Source of the DNA: Paenibacillus sp. UNC451MF
Lineage (GTDB): Bacteria > Bacillota > Bacilli > Paenibacillales > NBRC-103111
Assembly (NCBI RefSeq): GCF_000686845.1
Contig: NZ_JMLS01000004.1
Location: 62,001-126,000 of the forward strand
Length of the DNA: 64,000 nucleotides
Direction of reading: 5' to 3'
Shown here: in pieces, positions 6,482 through 14,545 of the stretch
How the letters are laid out: every line of letters starts with the position of its first letter
Position numbering within the stretch: the first letter of the stretch is position 1
Notes under the pieces: model-generated
What the model was told of the DNA's origin: nothing
What the model saw: only the letters and a program-made list of their open reading frames with translations
Databases searched by the model: none
Position numbers and translations under genes: made by a program

Positions 6482-8629
6482 TCATATTCTTTTCTGCAGT
6501 GTCTGTTCTAATGTTCGGACGATTTGCGGGTGTATCGCGGTTAATTGATGGAATTCTTCACGTCTCACGGATAACAGAACCGTTGGACCTATGGACCTGA
6601 CCGTCGCATTACGCGGACTATTTGTGAGCAAAGCAATCTCGCCGAAGTGATCACCATCCTGCAAAACTGCAACCCTCTTTTCTCCATCACCATCAAAATG
6701 CTTCAAAATCTCCACCGAACCACGTACAATTATATAACATTTATTTCCTTCTTCTCCTTGACGAATAATCGTCTCTCCCTCTGAGCAGGTTTCAGTTGCG
6801 AACAACGCTGCAATATTTTGGAGCAACTCCGCCTCAATGCCTTCAAAGAAAGGTAGCTTAGACAGCCTTTGGACATCTACCGTAGCGTGAAGTCCGTCCT
6901 GTGACAGATGAAATCCATGCTGTTTTTCCCACATGCTATTGTAAACACCATGTAATTGCAGAAGCTCCTGATGCTTGCCTGATTCAACGATTCGCCCCTC
7001 TTGGAACACATAGATTTGATCCGCATTTACGACAGAGGCTAATCGATGAGTTACTGAGACAATCGTTTTCTCACCACGAATCTGTTGGATCAGTTGGTTG
7101 ATATCCGATTCAGTAGCAGGATCCAGTGCGGAAGTTACTTCATCCATAAGAAGCAGTTTAGGCTTTCTCAGGAGTGCCCTTGCTATTGCCATCCGTTGAC
7201 GTTCTCCTCCTGACAAGGACCCTCCCTCATGATGAATCCATGTATCATATCCCTCTGGCCAATTGGCAATGACGTCATGAATTTTAGCCTGCTTCGCTGC
7301 TTCCATCATTTCCGCATCAGAAGTGTCTGTTCTGTCTAGTATTAGATTATCTCGCACCGTTGTATGAAATAAAAAGGTATCCTGAGAAACTAACGTAGAT
7401 AGATTTCTTAATGAAGCCTGGCTGACCGTTCGTATATCGTAGCCATTGATGGTTATGGTCCCTTGTTTTGGATCGTAATAGCGGGATAGGAGCTGCAGTG
7501 CCGTGCTTTTTCCTGAACCGCTTCCCCCGACAAAAGCAACATAAGTTCCAGCCTCAATATGTAAGTTGATGTCTCTCAACTGAAGGGTTTCATCGTTATA
7601 CCCAAAGGAGACCTGATCCATCCGAATCGAAGGCAGCGTTGTAAGGAGCTCTACCGGCTTTTCCGACTCAGGTACATCAGTACGCTCATTAAATATTTCT
7701 CCGATGCGTTGAAAACTGATTTTTGATTCAATCAGATTGGGGATCAGGTAAGCCATGTTGGAGCCAGACTGTCCAACGCTCATAAACAAAGTGAAAAAAG
7801 CCATAAAGCCACCAACCGTCATCTCGTCATGGAAGATCAAGTATCCGCCGAAGCCAATCATGATTCCGTTCAAAATAAGCAATGTCGTTAACGGCAATCG
7901 CTCCATAATAGCATTGGTGATGTGCAACCTTAAACCTAATGTAAAAAGCTCATGAATCTGTTTCTTTGCCTGCTCCTTAAAGCGTTGCTGTAGATGTAAG
8001 CCTTTAATCGTTTTATGTCCTTTAACCATTTCGTCAATGGAATTGGAAAACCGCTCCTGAGCTTCTTTAGAGCTGATATTTACAGTCTCTGCTCTTTCTT
8101 GAAGCATTCTCGGTCCCACAAACATCAGCACAGAGCCAGCAAGTACAGCGAGCGTCAGCTTCCACTCAAGCGAGAACAACATAATGAGTCCAAGCAGAAT
8201 ACTTAAAGTCTCCCGTAAAAATAAAGGCATAGCTGCCCGTATGACTCGTTCTATGGATACCATGTCCGAAGCAAAGCGAGTTACTAAATCCCCGACTCTA
8301 TATCGTTGATAAAATGGCAGTGATTGCTGCTGCAAATGGCTGAACAGGTCCATTCTTAGTCTTCGAATGACTTCCCCGCTGAGCCTGCCTAATGAATAAT
8401 CCCCGCAAAGACTTGCCCCGATATTAAATAAGCCGCCGCCGATCAAAATGCTCAAAATACTAAGAAACACTTGAAAGTTCTTGGGGGTGAAAGCCTCGTC
8501 CACCAAATATTTGAGACTTAAGGGAGCAGCTACCGCATAAGCGACTTCTATGAAAATACTGGACACAAATAGGCCGCACAGAAGCTTGTATCTCGCAAAA
8601 TAGCCCAGTAAAGCAGTTATAAGATTCAA
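6482..8629 (-). CDS. ABC exporter half-transporter fused to a cyclic-nucleotide-binding domain
   Basis: 715 residues. Six-helix exporter membrane domain (about 1-310); ATPase with Walker A GGSGSGKST (368-376), signature LSGGERQ (472-478) and Walker B LLLMDE (492-497); then a C-terminal cNMP-binding domain (about 590-705) with the phosphate-binding cassette FGEIALLTNSPRNATV (662-677). The cassette glycine, glutamate and arginine are all kept, so ligand binding is plausible. It should work as a homodimer; the cargo is unknown. Stand-alone gene with its own terminator. The fusion suggests transport gated by a cyclic nucleotide or a related ligand. Confidence 0.88.
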   Translation of the reverse strand: MNLITALLGYFARYKLLCGLFVSSIFIEVAYAVAAPLSLKYLVDEAFTPKNFQVFLSILSILIGGGLFNIGASLCGDYSLGRLSGEVIRRLRMDLFSHLQQQSLPFYQRYRVGDLVTRFASDMVSIERVIRAAMPLFLRETLSILLGLIMLFSLEWKLTLAVLAGSVLMFVGPRMLQERAETVNISSKEAQERFSNSIDEMVKGHKTIKGLHLQQRFKEQAKKQIHELFTLGLRLHITNAIMERLPLTTLLILNGIMIGFGGYLIFHDEMTVGGFMAFFTLFMSVGQSGSNMAYLIPNLIESKISFQRIGEIFNERTDVPESEKPVELLTTLPSIRMDQVSFGYNDETLQLRDINLHIEAGTYVAFVGGSGSGKSTALQLLSRYYDPKQGTITINGYDIRTVSQASLRNLSTLVSQDTFLFHTTVRDNLILDRTDTSDAEMMEAAKQAKIHDVIANWPEGYDTWIHHEGGSLSGGERQRMAIARALLRKPKLLLMDEVTSALDPATESDINQLIQQIRGEKTIVSVTHRLASVVNADQIYVFQEGRIVESGKHQELLQLHGVYNSMWEKQHGFHLSQDGLHATVDVQRLSKLPFFEGIEAELLQNIAALFATETCSEGETIIRQGEEGNKCYIIVRGSVEILKHFDGDGEKRVAVLQDGDHFGEIALLTNSPRNATVRSIGPTVLLSVRREEFHQLTAIHPQIVRTLEQTLQKRI

Positions 8630-8738
8630 TTTAGATCGCGCCTCCCCATAATATTTAGATTACCTTAGTTTATAATGGCTGTAAACGGTGGTTCAGGTAA
8701 TAACAGGACGATAATTATTAACTGCATAACATGTCAAA

Positions 8739-8767
8739 CAAAAAAAGACCATGGGTTATCCAAGGTC
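8739..8767 (-). terminator. Terminator of the glycan-use operon
   Basis: Read leftward, GACCTTGG-5 nt-CCATGGTC followed by seven T. It lies 22 bases past the frame-corrected stop (8789) of the last binding-protein gene, which supports that corrected end. Confidence 0.8.
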
Positions 8768-8788
8768 TCCTCTAAGTCCTTCTTTCAA

Positions 8789-8890
8789 CTATTTGGCCTT
8801 ATAAGCGGCAATGTCCTTTATAGACTTCTCCTCCGCATTACGAAATGCGGTGTTGATATCAATCGTGCCCATGGAAACGAAATCCGATTA
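8789..8890 (-). pseudogene. Out-of-frame C-terminal tail of the second binding protein
   Basis: In a frame shifted by one base from the gene above it, the leftward strand reads SDFVSMGTIDINTAF then RNAEEKSIKDIAAYKAK and stop at 8789. This aligns with the C-terminal tail of the paralogous binding protein (NDYVVGKNDLNTTLRKAGEQ). One extra base near 8887-8892 would explain the break. It could be a real mutation or a sequencing error. Confidence 0.75.
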
Positions 8891-10118
8891 ATGCCGAGTA
8901 GTTTGCGACAAGTTGAACATCATACTTTGCTCGGGGAGCAATGGGAGCAAATTGGTTATAGTAGACGGCTTTATAGTTTTTGCCTTTAAACGGTGAATCC
9001 TGACCGAGTGAGCTCTTGATCGATGGATTGTTAAGTACTGTCATGATACCTTGACGCGAGAGCTCCATTTGAAATTGTTCAGAGGTAAGATATTTCAGCA
9101 CTTCCATCGCCGCATCCCGATTTTCCGTAAATTTAGTAATGCCAAAATAACTCGGATAGGCTTGAGAACCGATACCCGGCATGGACTTGAATGTAGGCAG
9201 TGAGACCATATCCCAATCCAGCGCCTTCATTTCATTCGGTAAAATAAGCGGCATGCTCGACAAAAAAGTATACATGGCTAGCGTCTGGTCTTTAATAAAA
9301 TAACTAATAGGAGGTAGCTTCTTATTGTCTTTGTATCCAGGATCTTCGGCCGGCTTGATGAATACAGCTTCGAAAAACTGCTTCCAGCGTTCATCCTTAT
9401 TTATGGTTGGCGTATCAGTGGTCAAATCGACGTTAGGGATGGACAGCTGATTCATTCGCAGTATGTGGTTCGGTGATGATGAAAAACCATAATATTGCTT
9501 CCCTTCATCCATTCGATTCATTTTCTTGGATAGCTCAAGTAAATCGTCCCATGTCATGCCGTCTTTCGGATAAGGGATTCCAAATTTATCAAAGATAGAC
9601 TTATTGTAATATAAATTGGTACTGTTGTTGAAGACGGGCAGACCGTACATTTTCCCATCAGATATTTGTTTCATTGCCTCAATAATACTCGGCTCGAAAC
9701 GAGTTAAATCCAGATTATGCTTACGAATCAAGTCCGTCATATCTACCTGCAATCCATTATCAAACATTTGACTCTCATAGTTTCCGATGGAATCGAAATA
9801 AATATCAATTTTCGTACTTGAAGCGATTAAATGCTGTAGCTCCGAGCTCCCCATATATCTTCTTATATACTTGATTGTATAATCTGGAAATTTCTTGCGG
9901 ATTGCATCCCCAAAACGAACATTGAAGCTTTCCTCAGAATCTCCGTTGCTGGAGTAAAACACCAGTTCTACTGGCTGCTTCGGTTGCTCAATGGCAGTTC
10001 CTTTGCTTTCTCCGGGGTTAATAGCATCCTGTTTGATGTCTCCCGAGCAGCCCGCAAGTACAGCAATAAACACAATACTTAAAGTAATCCGTGTGAAACC
10101 ACTTTTTTTGAACACCAT
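8859..10118 (-). CDS. Extracellular solute-binding lipoprotein (sugar ABC type), C-terminus frameshifted
   Basis: 419 residues in the present frame. Lipoprotein signal with lipobox LAGC near residue 24, then a family 1 solute-binding fold (DIYFDSIGNYESQMF, LYYNKSIFDKFGIPYPKDGMTWDDL). It should capture an oligosaccharide outside the membrane. The native tail is displaced by a one-base shift: the last 10 or so residues (IGFRFHGHD) are aberrant and the true end is 8789. Fourth gene of the GH2 operon. No permease gene is nearby, so it must use a transporter elsewhere or serve as a sensor. GGGGGAG precedes the ATG. Confidence 0.85.
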   Translation of the reverse strand: MVFKKSGFTRITLSIVFIAVLAGCSGDIKQDAINPGESKGTAIEQPKQPVELVFYSSNGDSEESFNVRFGDAIRKKFPDYTIKYIRRYMGSSELQHLIASSTKIDIYFDSIGNYESQMFDNGLQVDMTDLIRKHNLDLTRFEPSIIEAMKQISDGKMYGLPVFNNSTNLYYNKSIFDKFGIPYPKDGMTWDDLLELSKKMNRMDEGKQYYGFSSSPNHILRMNQLSIPNVDLTTDTPTINKDERWKQFFEAVFIKPAEDPGYKDNKKLPPISYFIKDQTLAMYTFLSSMPLILPNEMKALDWDMVSLPTFKSMPGIGSQAYPSYFGITKFTENRDAAMEVLKYLTSEQFQMELSRQGIMTVLNNPSIKSSLGQDSPFKGKNYKAVYYNQFAPIAPRAKYDVQLVANYSALIGFRFHGHD

Positions 10119-10180
10119 AAATCTCCCCCCGGTTATTGCATCATCGAGATTGTGATGCTGCCCACCTCATTTAAACTCTA

Positions 10181-13135
10181 TCAGATGCTATTAGAGTAGC
10201 TGATATATAAATCAACCGTTGCAAAGGTATCTGCCGGTAATCCGGAAGCAGCACTAATAAGTTTAATCGCTATTCTGTCGCCCGCGTTGAACGCGTTATT
10301 ATCGTTAAAGGGAGCGACTAATGGATTCGTCGATGAAGTAGGACCTGCTATGCCGCTTAACCATAAGGAGTCGTTTTTCCATAGTTCAAATGTCAATGCA
10401 GCTGCGCTTGTTGGGGTACTTACATATACAGCGTACTTGGATAATACGCCTGACTGGGGCAGAAGATAGGCCTGAGAAGGATGGTTTTCTGATCTTTTCA
10501 TGAGGGTTCCTGTTCCGGCACTGGATACATTGTCCGAATAAAAATGCAGCGTGTCGCCCGTTCTAGTGGGAAATATCCACTCAGCCCCATCCCACACGAC
10601 ATTCTGTTTAAGATCCGTATCGAAGTAAACGAAGCCTTTTTCTGAATGAAATGCAGCCGGTAGCGGACGTTGAGAGGTTGTCCCCTTACGCCTAGCCATC
10701 AACTCGCTGTCTTCACCATGATGACTGCGAAGCATTGCATAAAATTCAGGCTCTACCGGTTTGCCCTCGTTGTTGAAGTAATCCGTCAATTCCTTGGATA
10801 GCTTCGTATTGAGATGGAAATACCTTAGCCTGTTGTTCACATCAATAAAATCATACTTTGCCAATAAGTCAGGTCGGGATACATTGTCCAGAATGGGTGC
10901 GTGGATGGTGCAGTTCACGAAATAAGTACCTAACTCCGAAGCGAGGTAATACAGGTTTTTGTTATCATTGAGAGCGTCTGCACGTATATCGCATTGATCC
11001 AGTTGGATGCGCCCACGCAGAGGGCCTCCTTCAAAGGCATCTATACAGTTAACGACACTACGGCTTATGCAGACATCTGCAATTCCGCCTTTAAAATGAC
11101 CGAAAAACTCTCCAACCTGAATGAAATCAATTTTAGGATATAACGCATACTCATCCGCATAAGGCTCTGTATGCAGTGCATTTAGCAAGAAGTTTACGTG
11201 GGTCGTTGATTGCGAGTATTGTACGGGTACCTTTTCACTATGGATATTTTCAAAGCGCATATAACAATTCGCCCTGACTCGCTGCCCGTCCATGCCACCC
11301 GATTTACCAGTATGGAGACTATACGGGTTCTGAATTTGTAATAAACGAACGCCCTTCTCTCGCCCACTGACCATAATATTACTAAACTCCAGATGATAGG
11401 GGAAAAAGACTCTTGCTCCTGATGAGGTTACTTTTGAAAATGAAGCGATCTTCATCATTTGGGCCGTACCGGTTACAGAAGCCAAGCCGGTATAATCAAA
11501 CGTAAAATCATCGATCCGCAGCGATCTTCCATATCCAATCGGATACTTGTAATCGAAATCAAGGGGACTGAAATCGAGCCCTATCGCATCTGTAGTGCCG
11601 TTCTCCACCATAAGCCTGCACTTGTTTAGACGGATGTGTCCATCCCATTTGGCCCCATAGTCTTGTCGAAAACTCAGAAACTGGTTGCCAAACCGTCTCG
11701 TATTCTCGATAAACAGATCTCCGCCACCGGTAAGAGTAAACCCTTTATAACCGATTTCTGAATCTTTAACATACAAGTTCCAGCAGTGAAAATGGACGTC
11801 AATCCGATTCAATCGGCAATTCTCAACATGGAAATTTTTGAACAGGTTCGTTCCGAAAACTCCCCAATGTACCCATGAGCCTTCCGCTGTTAAGTTACGA
11901 AATGTACCGTTCAATACCCGGGTGCCCCCAATTCCGTATGTCCCCTGTGCAACATCCTGCCCTGTTCCGGCACGGTCCTTCTCCCACGGCAGAAGCCGGA
12001 CATTTTCCAACAGCACATCATATACCCGCGTAAATTGATAAAAGCCGTTGCGGGGATTCATGGAGACATCGGCCTGTCCAGGAGCTAATCCGACCCATTG
12101 ATTGCGTATAATCGTCCGGCTGCGCTCAATTTCGAAGCCATTATAATAATAGCCTTGATATGTCTGGCCGGGATTATTTCCAGATAAGTAGAACGTCCCG
12201 CCTTCAATGACCAGATAATTCTCATCACATGGATAAGCGACCAGCTTAGTGTAGTTTTTAAACGTCCATGCAATATCTCCGACGATTTTCCCATGCTCCT
12301 CCACATAGAAAAATTCTTCCTTACTCCACCCGGTGTTTCCCGCATATCCAGATCGAATACCGATACGGTCCTGCTCATCCTCAACAAATACAAGACAATT
12401 CTTATAGGCAGCCAGTTGATAGATAATCATGATTCCAGGCTTCATTCTGGAGAGGAACGCCGATTTCGTAGCTGCATCGAAAACGATGGGAATAGGCTCG
12501 TGACGGCTCTTCACCCTAAAACGTGGATTGGTTCTATTGTTAAAACTTTCGTCTATATGAAATTTCGTCTGCCCCCAACGGACACCCGTTTGTATTGTAA
12601 TTTCATTCGTTGCCTTAATCCAAAACTCTCCGTTTTCACAAACCACTTGCAACCCTGCGGTATTGGCATATTGATGCGCTTTTTTAATCTGAACCCCATC
12701 ATCATTCGTACCGTCACTGACCGTACCAAATTGCTTGTAATGAATATGGTCTGAAGGAAGCAGCACAGCTTGCAGACCATTCACCAGTGTGATCACACTG
12801 CCTCCGTCCTCACGTAATATGCCTGCTCGGATGATATAGTCGGATGCACCTCCGTCACCCGCTTGGTAATAGCCGGCTGTTGTTGCATAGGTACCTTCGG
12901 TCAAGCTGCTATCTGATTTCATGACTGCAACGGAAGGATAGAAGCTGCGCTGCATACTAGATCCACCGATATTCCCATAAGTAGCTTGCGTTACCGACGC
13001 GCCCCACCCGGTGCTAGCCATGAGCGGCTGAGCTGCCATAACGGCTCCCGCTCCGCCGATTGCCGTCAAAAACTCGCGACGGCTAATCGGCGCAGAAGCT
13101 TTTTCCCCTTGAGTGTTGTTCTTCCCATTGTCCAT
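10181..13135 (-). CDS. Tat-exported right-handed beta-helix (pectate-lyase/tailspike-like) protein
   Basis: 984 residues. The N-terminus has a twin-arginine signal (ISRREFLTAIGGAGAV, about 17-32). Next is a segment resembling Pectate_lyase_3 proteins (FGTVSDGTNDDGVQIKKAH), then a long series of short beta-strand repeats as expected for a beta-helix. The C-terminal 100 residues (about GDTLHFYSDN to the end) look like a small beta-sandwich. It probably binds or cleaves a polysaccharide; no catalytic residues can be assigned. It lies between two binding-protein genes in the GH2 operon. AGGAGTG precedes the ATG. Confidence 0.75.
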   Translation of the reverse strand: MDNGKNNTQGEKASAPISRREFLTAIGGAGAVMAAQPLMASTGWGASVTQATYGNIGGSSMQRSFYPSVAVMKSDSSLTEGTYATTAGYYQAGDGGASDYIIRAGILREDGGSVITLVNGLQAVLLPSDHIHYKQFGTVSDGTNDDGVQIKKAHQYANTAGLQVVCENGEFWIKATNEITIQTGVRWGQTKFHIDESFNNRTNPRFRVKSRHEPIPIVFDAATKSAFLSRMKPGIMIIYQLAAYKNCLVFVEDEQDRIGIRSGYAGNTGWSKEEFFYVEEHGKIVGDIAWTFKNYTKLVAYPCDENYLVIEGGTFYLSGNNPGQTYQGYYYNGFEIERSRTIIRNQWVGLAPGQADVSMNPRNGFYQFTRVYDVLLENVRLLPWEKDRAGTGQDVAQGTYGIGGTRVLNGTFRNLTAEGSWVHWGVFGTNLFKNFHVENCRLNRIDVHFHCWNLYVKDSEIGYKGFTLTGGGDLFIENTRRFGNQFLSFRQDYGAKWDGHIRLNKCRLMVENGTTDAIGLDFSPLDFDYKYPIGYGRSLRIDDFTFDYTGLASVTGTAQMMKIASFSKVTSSGARVFFPYHLEFSNIMVSGREKGVRLLQIQNPYSLHTGKSGGMDGQRVRANCYMRFENIHSEKVPVQYSQSTTHVNFLLNALHTEPYADEYALYPKIDFIQVGEFFGHFKGGIADVCISRSVVNCIDAFEGGPLRGRIQLDQCDIRADALNDNKNLYYLASELGTYFVNCTIHAPILDNVSRPDLLAKYDFIDVNNRLRYFHLNTKLSKELTDYFNNEGKPVEPEFYAMLRSHHGEDSELMARRKGTTSQRPLPAAFHSEKGFVYFDTDLKQNVVWDGAEWIFPTRTGDTLHFYSDNVSSAGTGTLMKRSENHPSQAYLLPQSGVLSKYAVYVSTPTSAAALTFELWKNDSLWLSGIAGPTSSTNPLVAPFNDNNAFNAGDRIAIKLISAASGLPADTFATVDLYISYSNSI

Positions 13136-13148
13136 AACCTAATCACTC

Positions 13149-14513
13149 CTATTGTCGTTTATTTCCCCTATAGGCTTGATCCATTTGCTCTCCCGCTTTT
13201 CTAAGCGTGGTGTTCAGATCGTTCTTACCCACGACATAATCATTGAAGGATTGCACTGCATATTTGACAAAATAACTGTCTGGAAGCAATCGCTTAGGCG
13301 GCAATCCGGTTGTCCCTGAAAGTACACCTTTCCAGTTTTTATCCTTCAGGTAAGGAATGTTCGATCCGAATTCTTCGACAATCGTTTTGGTTTTCATCGC
13401 CGGCAAGCGGCCTTGAAGAGACATCATTTCCTGGGACTCTTTGGAAGTCAGCATTTCCAATACACGAAGCGCATCTTCTTTCTTTTTGCTCGTCGGGCTA
13501 ATTACAGCTACATGAGCATCCACTTGGCTTGTAACACCAGGCTTTTCCTTAAAGGTAGGGAACTGAACGACGTCCCATCTAAGACCTGCTTCTCCGGGTT
13601 CCTTCATCTGATTGTTACGATTTTTGTAAGCCCACATTGCCAGCGTTTTGTCCTTCAAAAATAGTCCGTCCCCGTAGGTTGTCAACGTATTATCTGGAAT
13701 CGTCCATACGTTGTATGCGGTTTCAAATACTCGTTTCCAGAGCTCTCCTGTCATTGCAGAGGTTTGGGTAGATGGGTCGATAAAAGGCAGTGAAAGCTGG
13801 AAGGCCATTTCCGACCAGGTCACATGAAGACCCTTGTACGTGCCGTTGCTCTTAGCAGTGATTGTCTTGCCAATGTCGATGGCCTGCTCCCAAGTCATTC
13901 CATCTTTCGGATAAGGAACGCCTACCTGATCAAAAATATCTTTGTTATAGTACATGAGCTGGAAATTTTGTGCATATGGAATTGCGTACAATTTCTTGTC
14001 CTCCGATTCATTGCGGATGGCATCAAGAAGTACGGATTCCAAACTAGTTAAGTCGAACTTTTGCTTAGCTATCAGGGTATCCAATTCCGATGCAAGCCCT
14101 AATGTTTTAAGATCCTTCACACCACCGTTCCAATTGAGAAAAATATCCGGCACATCTCCCGAGACGACAAGACTTTCCAGCGTGATGTCTTTAACCGGTC
14201 TAACTACTTCGAGTGAAATATGAGGATATTTCTTACTCAGAGGCTCCTTAATATAATTCTGAATTTCTGTATCGTTCAAGTAAGACTCCGAAGCATACAG
14301 CTTAATTGTTGTGGGCTCATAACTAGCTGGGACAGGCTTTTCTTGGGGCTCTGCACTCTTGCTGTCAGGCGTACTACAGCCGTTTAATAGCATAATACAA
14401 CCCATAAAGACGACCAACCCTTTAGACGATTTCAGTTGAATAACCCCCTGACATATTAATACACAGATGTAATTGAAAGAATCGAGCGAGGTTCCATCAA
14501 GCCCTAGAGTCAT
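13149..14513 (-). CDS. Extracellular solute-binding lipoprotein (sugar ABC type)
   Basis: Up to 454 residues. Signal region KSSKGLVVFMGCIMLLNGCS with lipobox LNGC, then a family 1 binding-protein fold (LMYYNKDIFDQVGVPYPKDGMTWEQAI). The start is uncertain: the ATG at 14513 has GGGAGG 8 nt upstream but gives 45 residues before the lipobox cysteine. A non-ATG start near KSSKG behind CAGGGGG would give a usual-length signal. Paralog of the protein at 8859-10118. It lies 33 bases after the GH2 gene, so same operon, and no permease accompanies it. Confidence 0.85.
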   Translation of the reverse strand: MTLGLDGTSLDSFNYICVLICQGVIQLKSSKGLVVFMGCIMLLNGCSTPDSKSAEPQEKPVPASYEPTTIKLYASESYLNDTEIQNYIKEPLSKKYPHISLEVVRPVKDITLESLVVSGDVPDIFLNWNGGVKDLKTLGLASELDTLIAKQKFDLTSLESVLLDAIRNESEDKKLYAIPYAQNFQLMYYNKDIFDQVGVPYPKDGMTWEQAIDIGKTITAKSNGTYKGLHVTWSEMAFQLSLPFIDPSTQTSAMTGELWKRVFETAYNVWTIPDNTLTTYGDGLFLKDKTLAMWAYKNRNNQMKEPGEAGLRWDVVQFPTFKEKPGVTSQVDAHVAVISPTSKKKEDALRVLEMLTSKESQEMMSLQGRLPAMKTKTIVEEFGSNIPYLKDKNWKGVLSGTTGLPPKRLLPDSYFVKYAVQSFNDYVVGKNDLNTTLRKAGEQMDQAYRGNKRQ

Positions 14514-14545
14514 GAACGGAACCTCCCGCTCTTACTTCATGCGCT

